NCBI RefSeq assembly: GCF_024053505.1
Contig: NZ_JAMXQS010000003.1
Span: forward strand, 415,098 to 479,097
Reading direction: 5' to 3'
DNA length: 64,000 nt
Source: Mesorhizobium liriopis
Lineage (GTDB): Bacteria; Pseudomonadota; Alphaproteobacteria; Rhizobiales; Rhizobiaceae
How positions within the stretch are numbered: the first letter of the stretch is position 1; every line of letters begins with the position of its first letter. Positions 26,272-34,570 of this stretch are shown here, in pieces. The notes beneath the pieces were generated by a model. The model ran no database searches. It had not been told where the DNA came from and saw only the letters and a list, made by a program, of their open reading frames with translations. The position numbers and the translations under genes were made by a program.

Positions 26272-27312
26272 ATGACCATCACGCCCGTTGCCGAAACGGC
26301 CACCGGCGCAACTCAGCCGCCCTCGGTTCTTCGCCGGCTCGGGCGGCTCATGCTGTCGGAATATTTCGTGCTCGTACTCTGCGTGGCCTATGTGCTTGCC
26401 ATTGCTCCCTTCGTGCCTGAAATCCTATCCTGGGAGGTTGCGTCCAACATCCTGAGCGACATGATGCCCCTGCTCGTGGTCGCGATCGGGCAGACTTTCG
26501 TTCTGATCATCGCGGGCATCGACCTGTCAGTGACCGCCATCGTGTCGATGTCCGCCGTGGTCGGTGCATCCGTGATGACGGGGACCGGCGGCTATCTCGG
26601 CGATACAGCATTCGCCGTGCCCGGCGCGGTTCTGGCGATGCTCTTCACCGGGCTCGTGATCGGCGCCATCAACGGGTTTTCGGTGATCCGTCTCAACATG
26701 CCATCATTCATCGTGACCTTGGCCACGCGCATGTTCTTTGCGGGCGCGGCCGTCTGGTACGTGACCTTTCATTCGACGTCGTCCTCGATCGCCAACCTTC
26801 CGGAATCATTTGCCGAGTTTGCCACGGGCCACCTGTTCGGCATTCCCCTGACCGTGATCGCGGCGGGGTTAATTGCGGTTGTGGCTCATGTGGTGCTTTC
26901 GCGCACGCGCTTCGGGCGTGCGGTTTATGCGGTCGGCGCCAATCCGCGCGCGGCACGGGTGTCCGGCATCCCCGTCGAACGGACGATCCTTTTTTGCTTC
27001 CTGATCAGCGGCGTCTGCGCTTCCGTTGCGGCCACCATCTATGTGTCGCGCATGCAGACCGGCTCGCCCATCGTGGGCGAAAACATCCTGCTCGATGTGA
27101 TCGGCGCGGTGGTGATCGGCGGCACGAGCCTGTTCGGCGGCAAGGGCAAGATCGTCTGGACGGTGTTCGGCGTGCTGTTCCTGCTTCTGCTCGACACTTC
27201 CATGAAGCTGCTCGGGGCTTCGCTGTTCGCCATCTACATCATCAAGGGCGGCGTGATACTGCTTGCCGCGCTGGTCGATGTGGCGCGCAATCGCTGGCTG
27301 GTGGGACGCTGA
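26272..27312 (+). CDS. Sugar ABC transporter permease (RbsC type), first
   Basis: This 346-aa permease of the BPD_transp_2 family has about nine hydrophobic segments and the conserved 'LLVVAIGQTFVLIIAGIDLSVTAIVSMSAVV' region split over residues 70-105, 'NGFSVIRLNMPSFIVTLATR' and 'FGRAVYAVGANPRAARVSGIPV' (the ATPase-contact loop), ending in 'LLDVIGAVVIGGTSLFGGKG'. ATG 26272 is chosen; TGGAG lies near an out-of-frame ATG at 26255 that opens a six-codon frame whose TGA overlaps the 26272 start. It works with the ATPase at 27314 and the second permease at 28831, so the channel is probably a heterodimer. Confidence 0.9.
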   Translation: MTITPVAETATGATQPPSVLRRLGRLMLSEYFVLVLCVAYVLAIAPFVPEILSWEVASNILSDMMPLLVVAIGQTFVLIIAGIDLSVTAIVSMSAVVGASVMTGTGGYLGDTAFAVPGAVLAMLFTGLVIGAINGFSVIRLNMPSFIVTLATRMFFAGAAVWYVTFHSTSSSIANLPESFAEFATGHLFGIPLTVIAAGLIAVVAHVVLSRTRFGRAVYAVGANPRAARVSGIPVERTILFCFLISGVCASVAATIYVSRMQTGSPIVGENILLDVIGAVVIGGTSLFGGKGKIVWTVFGVLFLLLLDTSMKLLGASLFAIYIIKGGVILLAALVDVARNRWLVGR

Positions 27313-27313
27313 G

Positions 27314-28834
27314 ATGAGCACGCTTCTCGAAGTTTCGGGGCTCACCAAGAGCTTCTTCGGCGTCACGGTTCTTCACGGCGTCGATTTCGTCGTCAGACCG
27401 GGAGAGGCGCTCGGCCTCGTCGGCGAGAACGGTTCGGGCAAGTCCACCAGCATGAATATCCTGGGCGGCGTGCACCGGCCGGAGGCGGGAACCATGCGCC
27501 TCGATGGGCAAGCCTATGCGCCGCAGAATCCGAAGGATGCGATCAGTGCCGGCATCGCCTTCATCCATCAGGAACTCAACCTGTTCCCGAACCTGTCGGT
27601 AGAGGAGAACCTCTTCGTCGACGCCTTTCCACGATGGAACGGGCTGCCTTTCATCGACCGCCGCGCCATCCGCGCGCAGACCGAGGCCGTGCTGCATGAG
27701 GTCGATCTTGACATCCGGCCATCCACACCCGTCGCCAGGCTTTCGCAAGGCGAGCGGCAATTGGTGGAGATCGCCAAAGCGCTTTCGCGCAAGGCACGCC
27801 TCATCATCTTCGACGAGCCCACGACCTCGCTGACGCGACCGGAAGTCGATCGCCTGTTCGGCATCATCGCCAAGCTCAAGGCGCGCGGTATTGGCATCAT
27901 CTATATCTCGCATGCGCTGGAAGACGTGCTCGCCGTCTGCGACTCGATCGCCGTGTTGCGCGACGGCCATCTGGCAGGTGCAGGGCCTGCCTCCGAAATG
28001 CCGATCGGGCGCATGATCTCGCTGATGGTCGGCCGTTCGATCGATACGATTTATCCCGATCGCCAGACTGCGCCGGGCAAGCAAGTGGTGCTGGCGGTCG
28101 AGGCCTTGTCCCAGCCCGGCGTCGCCGAGAAAATCTCGCTCGAGGTTCGGGCCGGCGAGATCGTCGGGCTGGCCGGCCTGATGGGCTCCGGGCGCTCGGA
28201 ACTCGCGCGCATGATCTTCGGGCTCGACCGCTTCGCCTCGGGCACGATCCGGGTGAATGGACAGCCGCTCGATGATCCGACGCCCGAAAAGGCGATCGAA
28301 GCCGGAATCGCGTTTCTTACCGAAGACCGTCGCGGCGAAGGTCTTCTGATGGATTTCACCATAGCCGAAAACACGGTGATCGCATCGCTCGACAGCGTGG
28401 CGGGGCCCCTCGGCATTCTCGACAACAAACGAATTGCCAGCGTCTCGCGCGAGATGGGCCGGTCGATGCACCTGTCCACCGACAAGGTCGAGGAAACCCG
28501 CGTGAAGCACCTGTCGGGCGGCAACCAGCAGAAGGTAGTGATCGGCAAGTGGCTGCGACGCGAGCCCACTCTCTTCATCCTGGACGAGCCGACACGCGGC
28601 ATCGATGTGGGCGCCAAGCAGGAAGTTTACCGCATCATCAACGCGCTGACCGCACGCGGCAGCGGCGTGCTGCTGATTTCGTCCGAAATCGAGGAACTGA
28701 TCGGCCTGTCCGACCGCATCCTGACGATCTCGCGCGGGGAGATCGTCGCTGAATTCAACAATCGGCCTTTCGACCGCGAGGCCATCATGGCTGCGGCGAC
28801 CGGTCAGCGCGCTTGGGAAGGAGCCTCAGCATGA
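27314..28834 (+). CDS. Sugar ABC transporter ATP-binding protein (RbsA/MglA type)
   Basis: This 506-aa tandem ATPase has a complete first nucleotide-binding domain (Walker A GENGSGKST near 38-46; signature LSQGERQLVEIAKAL; Walker B 'LIIFDEPTTSL'; 'YISHALED') and a second domain with the usual degenerate Walker A ('GLMGSGRSEL'), signature LSGGNQQKVV and 'LFILDEPTRGIDVGAKQEVY'. This is the normal RbsA pattern. It begins one base after the TGA of the first permease, and its stop overlaps the second permease start (ATGA). It energises import by the flanking permeases. Confidence 0.93.
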   Translation: MSTLLEVSGLTKSFFGVTVLHGVDFVVRPGEALGLVGENGSGKSTSMNILGGVHRPEAGTMRLDGQAYAPQNPKDAISAGIAFIHQELNLFPNLSVEENLFVDAFPRWNGLPFIDRRAIRAQTEAVLHEVDLDIRPSTPVARLSQGERQLVEIAKALSRKARLIIFDEPTTSLTRPEVDRLFGIIAKLKARGIGIIYISHALEDVLAVCDSIAVLRDGHLAGAGPASEMPIGRMISLMVGRSIDTIYPDRQTAPGKQVVLAVEALSQPGVAEKISLEVRAGEIVGLAGLMGSGRSELARMIFGLDRFASGTIRVNGQPLDDPTPEKAIEAGIAFLTEDRRGEGLLMDFTIAENTVIASLDSVAGPLGILDNKRIASVSREMGRSMHLSTDKVEETRVKHLSGGNQQKVVIGKWLRREPTLFILDEPTRGIDVGAKQEVYRIINALTARGSGVLLISSEIEELIGLSDRILTISRGEIVAEFNNRPFDREAIMAAATGQRAWEGASA

Positions 28835-29811
28835 AGATCGGCAGCCGCGCGCTTCTTCTGATCCTGCAGAATGCACCCGTGATCCTGTTTCTGGTGCTTC
28901 TCGTCGTGTTCGGGCTGATGTCCGACCGCTTCTTCGCCTTCAACAACTTCCGCAACATCATCATCCAGGCGGCACCCATTGCCATTCTGGCAATCGGCAT
29001 GACCTTCGTGCTGCTCACCGGCCAGATCGACCTTTCCGTCGGCTCGAGCATGTATCTGACGGCCTGCGTCGTGGCGCTCTACATGCCCGACATGCCGTGG
29101 CCGGCAAGCCTGTTCGCGGTGATCGCGTTGGGCGCTCTGATCGGCGCGGTGAACGGGTTTGCGGTGACACGACTCGGCATCGTCTCGTTCATCGTGACGC
29201 TTGCCATGCTGTTCGTGCTGCGCGGCATCGGCATGTGGCTGTCGAACACGCGCACGCTGATGTTTCCCGATCAGATCCTCACGCTCAACCGGGCGACGGT
29301 TCTGGGCATCCCTTCGGCCATCTTCGCCTTTCTGGTGGTGTTCCTTTGCGCCTGGGCACTTCTGACGCAGACGCCGTTCGGCCGGCAAGTCTATGCGGTC
29401 GGCGGCGATCCGGATTCGGCACGCAAGGCGGGCTTGCCGGTCAGCCGCATCGTTTTCCTCTGCTTCGTGCTCGCAGGCATCTGCGCGGGCATCGGCGGCT
29501 TCGTTTCGATCACCCAGATCGGCGCGGTTGGCCCCAAATATGGCGATCAGGTCGAGTTCGCGGCAATCGCTGCCGCGGTGCTCGGCGGCGTGTCGCTGTT
29601 CGGTGGACGCGGCTCGGTGGGCGGCACGGTGTTCGGCGCGATTCTCATCAAGACGGTGCAGAACGGCCTCAACATCATCAATGCCGACCCTTACGTGTAT
29701 CCGCTCGTGACGGCAGCCATCATCTTCCTTGCAGTCGCCATCGATGGCACTCGTACGCGCATCATCGAGCGGCTCGAGCGGCGGACCATCCGTCCGCTGC
29801 AAGCCGTCTAA
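28831..29811 (+). CDS. Sugar ABC transporter permease (RbsC type), second
   Basis: This 326-aa BPD_transp_2 permease has 'MTFVLLTGQIDLSVGSSMYL', 'GFAVTRLGIVSFIVTLAMLFVLRG' in two blocks, 'FGRQVYAVGGDPDSARKAGLPV' and 'LGGVSLFGGRGSVGGTVFGA'. ATG 28831 overlaps the ATPase TGA, with GGAAGGAG eight bases upstream. Having two different permeases in one CUT2 operon indicates a heterodimeric channel rather than the RbsC homodimer. It is the last gene of this importer; 135 bases separate it from the next receptor gene. Confidence 0.92.
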   Translation: MKIGSRALLLILQNAPVILFLVLLVVFGLMSDRFFAFNNFRNIIIQAAPIAILAIGMTFVLLTGQIDLSVGSSMYLTACVVALYMPDMPWPASLFAVIALGALIGAVNGFAVTRLGIVSFIVTLAMLFVLRGIGMWLSNTRTLMFPDQILTLNRATVLGIPSAIFAFLVVFLCAWALLTQTPFGRQVYAVGGDPDSARKAGLPVSRIVFLCFVLAGICAGIGGFVSITQIGAVGPKYGDQVEFAAIAAAVLGGVSLFGGRGSVGGTVFGAILIKTVQNGLNIINADPYVYPLVTAAIIFLAVAIDGTRTRIIERLERRTIRPLQAV

Positions 29812-29860
29812 GAGAGCCGGCCTCCGACCAATTCCCGCGTCGCCGAACGCTCGGTGGCGC

Positions 29861-29894
29861 TTGACACGGCGGCATCAAATCATAATGGTATGAT
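29861..29894 (+). promoter_or_regulatory. Promoter/operator region for the second ribose-type ABC operon
   Basis: TTGACA (29861-29866) is followed by an inverted repeat ATCAT-N6-ATGAT (29879-29894) containing TGGTATGATGA, nearly the same element as over the RuBisCO-like promoter. The -10 is ambiguous (CATAAT at 14 bases or TAATGG at 16). A common repressor for both units is likely. Confidence 0.5.
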
Positions 29895-29902
29895 GAGTAT
29901 TC

Positions 29903-29924
29903 CAGAGCGGTGGAGGCCGCTCTG
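29903..29924 (+). other. 5'-leader stem-loop before second receptor gene
   Basis: Perfect 8-base arms CAGAGCGG and CCGCTCTG around a 6-base loop, ending shortly before the AAAGGGAGG ribosome-binding site at 29932-29940. It could stabilise the transcript or shape initiation. Confidence 0.45.
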
Positions 29925-29946
29925 TGAAGCCAAAGGGAGGATGGGA

Positions 29947-30984
29947 ATGTTCAAAAAACTTTTGCTGGCATCGGCGGCAGTGGTCGCATCGTTGAGCGCC
30001 GGCATCGGAACCGCTTCGGCGCTCGATCCGGAAAAGCCTGTGATCGCGCTGTCGAATTCGTTCTACGGCAATACGTGGCGACGCCAGATGGTGGACGCTT
30101 TCACGGCGGAAGCCGAAAAGGCCAAGAAGGACGGCAAGATCGCCGATTTCGTGGTGCTCAACGGCGACGGCAGCGTCAACCAGCAGAACAGCCAGCTGGC
30201 GGAACTGATCCTGCGTGGCGTCGATGCCATCGCCATCAACGCCGCGTCGGAGACGGCCCTGAACGGCTTGGCCGCCAAGGCCTGCGCCGCTGGCATCAAG
30301 ATCGTCGCCTTCGACTCGCTGCTTACCGACAAATGCGCCTATAAACTCTCCTTCGACTTCACCGGCTACAAGACGAAGCAGGCCGAAGCCACGCTCGATC
30401 TGATCGGCAACAAGGGCAATGTGATCGTGGTGCGCGGGGTGAAGGGCTCGGGCCCCGACAACCTCATGTATTCCGCGCAGAAGAAGGTGCTCGACGCCCA
30501 TCCGGACGTGAAGGTGGTGGCCGAGGTCTACGGTCAAGCGACGGCCTCGGTCGCGCAGTCGGCCATCGCCAATGTGCTGCCGAGCCTTCCGCAGGTCGAT
30601 GCGGTTCTGGGCCAGGGCGGCAGCGACGATTACGGCATCGTGCAGGCTTTCGAGCAGGCCGGCGGTCCCTATGCTGAGAAGCTGCCGGTGATCGAAGGCG
30701 GCGGCTCGTCCGACTTCGTGATCTGGTGGAACAAGAAGGGCGCGGACGCCTACAAGACCACCTCCATGAACACCACGCCGGGTATCGGTGGCGCGGCCTT
30801 CTGGCTGGCTTACGAGATCGTCAAGGGCGCGAAGCCGCCGATGGAGATGACCATGCCCGTGGCAACCGTGGAGGCGGCCAATCTCGGGCAGATGGCCAAG
30901 GACTTGAAGCCCGGAATGATCATCAGCCCGTCCTATGACGAGGCATGGGTAAAAGAGAACCTGACGAACAAGACCGCGCAATAG
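29947..30984 (+). CDS. Sugar ABC transporter substrate-binding protein (Peripla_BP_4), second
   Basis: This 345-aa receptor has a Sec signal ('MFKKLLLASAAVVASLSAGI', cleavage near 'ASALD'), then 'VIALSNSFYGNTWRRQMVDA', 'ILRGVDAIAINAASETALNGL' over two blocks and 'DAVLGQGGSDDYGIVQAFEQAGG'. ATG 29947 is preferred to the in-frame ATG 29941 because GGGAGG would touch the latter. It belongs to the CUT2 receptors but differs clearly from the one at 25161, so the two importers probably take related but distinct ligands. A perfect 8-base hairpin (31005-31033) separates it from the fused ATPase-permease gene. Confidence 0.9.
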   Translation: MFKKLLLASAAVVASLSAGIGTASALDPEKPVIALSNSFYGNTWRRQMVDAFTAEAEKAKKDGKIADFVVLNGDGSVNQQNSQLAELILRGVDAIAINAASETALNGLAAKACAAGIKIVAFDSLLTDKCAYKLSFDFTGYKTKQAEATLDLIGNKGNVIVVRGVKGSGPDNLMYSAQKKVLDAHPDVKVVAEVYGQATASVAQSAIANVLPSLPQVDAVLGQGGSDDYGIVQAFEQAGGPYAEKLPVIEGGGSSDFVIWWNKKGADAYKTTSMNTTPGIGGAAFWLAYEIVKGAKPPMEMTMPVATVEAANLGQMAKDLKPGMIISPSYDEAWVKENLTNKTAQ

Positions 30985-31004
30985 TCCGGTTGCCAGCATC
31001 AGAC

Positions 31005-31033
31005 GGCCGCCGAGCGTGCCACGCCCGGCGGCC
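31005..31033 (+). terminator. Intercistronic hairpin after second receptor gene
   Basis: Perfect arms GGCCGCCG and CGGCGGCC with a 13-base spacer, between the receptor stop and the ribosome-binding site AGGAG (31044-31048) of the next gene. No T tract. Attenuation or message stabilisation is likely. Confidence 0.5.
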
Positions 31034-31054
31034 CACGCATATCAGGAGACGCGC

Positions 31055-33517
31055 ATGGGCCAAGTCCTTGCCATGCCGACGGCCCTTCCCTCGCAGACCA
31101 ACGCCGCGCCTTTCTTCAGCCTGCTGAACATCGGCAAGAGCTATGGCAGCACGCGGGCCAATGACGCGATCACGCTCGACATCCACAAGAGCGAGGTGCT
31201 CGGTCTCGTCGGCGCGAACGGTGCCGGCAAATCCACCTTGATGCGCATTCTCTGCGGCGTGACGGAGCCGAGCGACGGCGAGGGGCGGCTCGACGGTCAA
31301 GCGCTCGATTTCAGTGGGTTCTCGCCCGCCGAGGCGCGTCGGCGAGGCATCCGCATCGTCTGGCAGGAATTGTCGCTCGCGCCCAACCTGTCGGTAGCCG
31401 AGAACTTCTATGTCGAGCAGCCGCAATTCGCGAAGCTCTCGCCACTCTGGCTGTCACGCTATCACAGGCTGGCGCAGGAAAGCATCGAACGCATCTTTCC
31501 GCGCGCTGGCATCGCCACCGGCCGGCTGGTCGGCGAATTGACCATCGCCGAGCGCCAGATGGTCGAGATCGCGCGCGCCGCGAGCGACCCGCGCCTCAAG
31601 CTTCTGATCCTCGACGAGCCGACCTCGTCGCTGGGTGCCGAACGCAGCGCTCAGTTGCGCTCCTTTGCCCGCTCGCTCGCAGAGCGCGGCGCGTCGGTGA
31701 TCTTCATCAGCCATAAGCTCGCGGAAGTCTTGAGCGTTTCGGACCGCGTGGTCGCCATGCGCAACGGGCGCATCGCCTGGGTCAAGGAAACCGGCGAAAC
31801 GAATATTGCCGACCTGGTGGAAGCCATGGGCGGGACGGGGGAAACCGTAACACGTGCGGCGCGGGAAGCACGTGAAAAGGCCCCTCACCCCATTCGAGCG
31901 CGGATCACCGGCGCACGGGTCGAGAAGCTGAACAGGCCGCTCGAACTCCATGGCGGCGAGATCGTCGGCATTGCGGGGCTCGAAGGCAGCGGCCAGCGGC
32001 AGCTTCTCGAAGCGCTGTTCGCGGGCAGGAACAAGGACGGCGTGTCGCGCGAGGGCGCGGTGCGTTTCGTGTCGGGCGACCGTTCGCGCGAAGGCGCCTT
32101 CCCGCTCTGGAGCGTTCTCGACAATATCGCAATCGGGCGCATCGCTCGCCGCGCGCCGCTCAGCCTGGTCAGCGACACGGCAGAACGGACGGAGGCGACA
32201 GCGCGTGCAGAGAAGCTCGCGCTCGACCCCAAGCGGCTTTCCAGCAAGATCGTGGAACTGAGCGGCGGCAACCAGCAAAAGGCGCTTGTCGCGCGTGCGC
32301 TCGATCCGGAGGCCGAGATCGTGCTGCTCGACGACCCGACGCGGGGCGTGGACATCGCCGCCAAGCGCGACTTCTACCGCGTGGTGCGCGAAATCGCGGC
32401 GCAAGGCCGGCTCGTCGTCTGGCACTCGACCGAGGATCTCGAATTCCTCGAATGCGACCGTGTGCTGGTTTTCGCCAAAGGCCGGATCGTCGCCGAACTC
32501 GAAGGGGATGCCATCAGCGAGGACCGGATCGTGTCCGCGTCCTTCACTGAACCCGAAATCGCCGTCAAAGAGGAACGGCGTGATGTGGGCAGAGGCCTTG
32601 GCCTGATGCTCCTGCGCCTCGTGCCCTTCATCAGCCTGTTCGCGGTGTTTGCCGTCATGGCAAGCCTCAACCCGCTGGTGGCCTCGTCATTCGGCCTCGA
32701 ACTGCTGCTCGCGCCCGCCGTGACGCTCGTGCTCGTGGCGCTTGCGCAGATGTTCGTGGTCGGCGGCAGCGAGATCGATCTCGGTGTCGGCGCCTTCACC
32801 GGTTTCATCAATGTGGTGAGCGCGACGCTGCTCGTGGCGAGCCCGGTTCTCGGAACGGCCGCGCTTCTTTGCGGGCTGCTCGGCTATGGGCTGATCGCGA
32901 CGCTGATCCAGTTGCGTGCCACTCCGGCCATCGTCGTGACACTCGGCGCGTCATTCATCTGGATGGGCTGGGGACAGACGGTCCAGCCATCGCCTGGCGG
33001 CGAAAGCCCCGCCTGGCTCTCGCCGCTTTTCACCTGGGCCATTCCCGGCCTGCCGACGCCGCTGGTGCTGATCGTCCTCGCAGGCTTTGCGGCTTTCGTG
33101 CTCGACCGCTCCCCATGGGGAACGGTGCTGCGCGGTTTCGGCTCGAGTCCGATGGCGCTGGTGCGCAGCGGCTGGTCGGCTTGGCGCTTCGCGGTGCTGC
33201 GCTACGGCATCGCCGCCCTCTTCGGCCTCGTCGCCGGGCTTTATGTGACAGCCACCAACAATGCGAGCGACATCAACGCCGGCGCGTCCTTCACACTTCT
33301 CTCGATCGCCGCCGTGGTGATCGGCGGCTGCCAGTTGCTCGGTGGATTCATCGCCCCCTGGGGCGTGGTGGCGGGCGCGGTGACGCTGTCGCTGATCGGC
33401 GCACTCCTTGCATCGCTCGGCGTTTCGACCGACTTCAACGCTGCCGTCCAAGGCGGTCTTTTGATCGTCATCCTCGGCCTTCAGGCCCTGACCCTGCGGA
33501 GGAGCCGGCATGGCTGA
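31055..33517 (+). CDS. Fused sugar ABC transporter ATPase-permease (RbsA-RbsC fusion)
   Basis: This 820-aa protein joins a tandem RbsA-type ATPase to a permease in one reading frame. The first domain has 'LVGANGAGKSTLM', signature 'LTIAERQMVEIARA', 'LLILDEPTSSLG' and 'FISHKLAEV'. The second has a degenerate Walker A ('GLEGSGQRQLL'), LSGGNQQKAL and 'IVLLDDPTRGVDIAAKRDFY', where the usual catalytic Glu is Asp. From about residue 515 ('LGLMLLRLVPFISLFAVFAV') it continues as a BPD_transp_2 permease with 'MFVVGGSEIDLGVGAFTGF' and 'ATPAIVVTLGASFIWMGWG'. ATG 31055 has AGGAG seven bases upstream. Its stop overlaps the next permease start. There is no stop or frameshift at the junction, so the fusion appears genuine. 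Confidence 0.88.
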   Translation: MGQVLAMPTALPSQTNAAPFFSLLNIGKSYGSTRANDAITLDIHKSEVLGLVGANGAGKSTLMRILCGVTEPSDGEGRLDGQALDFSGFSPAEARRRGIRIVWQELSLAPNLSVAENFYVEQPQFAKLSPLWLSRYHRLAQESIERIFPRAGIATGRLVGELTIAERQMVEIARAASDPRLKLLILDEPTSSLGAERSAQLRSFARSLAERGASVIFISHKLAEVLSVSDRVVAMRNGRIAWVKETGETNIADLVEAMGGTGETVTRAAREAREKAPHPIRARITGARVEKLNRPLELHGGEIVGIAGLEGSGQRQLLEALFAGRNKDGVSREGAVRFVSGDRSREGAFPLWSVLDNIAIGRIARRAPLSLVSDTAERTEATARAEKLALDPKRLSSKIVELSGGNQQKALVARALDPEAEIVLLDDPTRGVDIAAKRDFYRVVREIAAQGRLVVWHSTEDLEFLECDRVLVFAKGRIVAELEGDAISEDRIVSASFTEPEIAVKEERRDVGRGLGLMLLRLVPFISLFAVFAVMASLNPLVASSFGLELLLAPAVTLVLVALAQMFVVGGSEIDLGVGAFTGFINVVSATLLVASPVLGTAALLCGLLGYGLIATLIQLRATPAIVVTLGASFIWMGWGQTVQPSPGGESPAWLSPLFTWAIPGLPTPLVLIVLAGFAAFVLDRSPWGTVLRGFGSSPMALVRSGWSAWRFAVLRYGIAALFGLVAGLYVTATNNASDINAGASFTLLSIAAVVIGGCQLLGGFIAPWGVVAGAVTLSLIGALLASLGVSTDFNAAVQGGLLIVILGLQALTLRRSRHG

Positions 33518-34478
33518 ACAGCGTCAAAGCCTGAGCGTTGCTCTGCGGGAGAAGCGCTGGATCTGGCCGCTTCTCGGCTTTCTCGTGCTGTGGGCCATCC
33601 TCACGGCACTGACCGCGCGCTTCAGCCTTTCCTCGCTGACGGGTGTCGCACAATCGGCGGCATTCCTGCTTCTGCCCGCACTCGGCCAGATGCTGGTGGT
33701 GACCACGGGGCGCGGCAATATCGACTTGTCGATCCCGAGCACGGTGACGCTCGCGGCCTATCTCACCGTGCTCTCCTCTTCCGGTTCGGAAGCCGGCTTC
33801 GGCGTCACGCTTGTCCTCGTTCTCGCCCTGGGGCTGCTTGCCGGCGCGTTCAACGCAGGTCTGGTTCTGCTGCTGCGAATCCCTGCGATGATTGCCACGC
33901 TCGCTTCGGGCTATATTCTGGCGACCGCGACATTGTCCGTGAATGCCCGCATCGGCAGCTTCGCAAAGCCGCCGCTTCTGGCTTGGCTCGCAACGGGCCG
34001 CGTGAGCGGCGTGCCGGTGATGGTGATCATCGCGGTGGTCGCCACGGTTCTTTTCGCCGTGCTTCTCGGTCGTAGCGCCTGGGGCCGCAAGCTTTTCGCG
34101 GTCGGCCAGAGCGTGGAAGCGGCACGGCTCGCGGGCGTTCGCGTCTGGGCGGTGACGGCATCGACCTTTGTTCTCAGCGCCGTGCTTTCATCGCTTACCG
34201 GCATGCTTCTGGCCGGCTATGCGAGCGGCGCCTTTCTCGAGATGGGTACGCCCTATCTCCTGCAGTCGGTCGGCGCCGTGGTCCTGGGCGGCACGCTGAT
34301 TGCGGGCGGCAGCGCCACGGCATTCGGGACCCTTCTCGGCGGCCTGCTTCTGGTCATGATCGTCACCACCATGCAGGTCGCCGGCCTGCCGCCCGGTGCG
34401 CAGGACATCCTGCAAGGCATCGTCATCATCGCGGTGCTGAGCGTGGCGGGCGGCCGGATGGGCCGGCGGTTGAGCTAA
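33510..34478 (+). CDS. Sugar ABC transporter permease (RbsC type), partner of the fused protein
   Basis: This 322-aa BPD_transp_2 permease has 'ALGQMLVVTTGRGNIDLSIP', 'LLRIPAMIATLASGYIL', 'WGRKLFAVGQSVEAARLAGV' (ATPase-contact loop) and 'LQSVGAVVLGGTLIAGGSAT'. The ATG at 33510 lies inside the last codons of the fused gene (8-base overlap), so the two are made together and should form the heterodimeric channel. The positively charged N-terminal 'MAEQRQSLSVALREKRWIW' precedes the first membrane segment. The operon ends here with a GC-rich hairpin at 34541-34560. Confidence 0.9.
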   Translation: MAEQRQSLSVALREKRWIWPLLGFLVLWAILTALTARFSLSSLTGVAQSAAFLLLPALGQMLVVTTGRGNIDLSIPSTVTLAAYLTVLSSSGSEAGFGVTLVLVLALGLLAGAFNAGLVLLLRIPAMIATLASGYILATATLSVNARIGSFAKPPLLAWLATGRVSGVPVMVIIAVVATVLFAVLLGRSAWGRKLFAVGQSVEAARLAGVRVWAVTASTFVLSAVLSSLTGMLLAGYASGAFLEMGTPYLLQSVGAVVLGGTLIAGGSATAFGTLLGGLLLVMIVTTMQVAGLPPGAQDILQGIVIIAVLSVAGGRMGRRLS

Positions 34479-34540
34479 GGCACCCGCCTCCGACCCATCC
34501 TGACAATCGCCTCTCAAGTTCTACATTGGAATGAGCACAA

Positions 34541-34560
34541 GCGGGGCGCCGGGCGCCCGC
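34541..34560. terminator. Bidirectional hairpin candidate between convergent operons
   Basis: GCGGGGCGCC followed directly by GGGCGCCCGC forms a near-palindrome with a very short loop between the permease stop and the stop of the convergent phosphoribosyltransferase gene. No T tract is seen, so the assignment is modest. Confidence 0.35.
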
Positions 34561-34570
34561 CGCAACAGAC

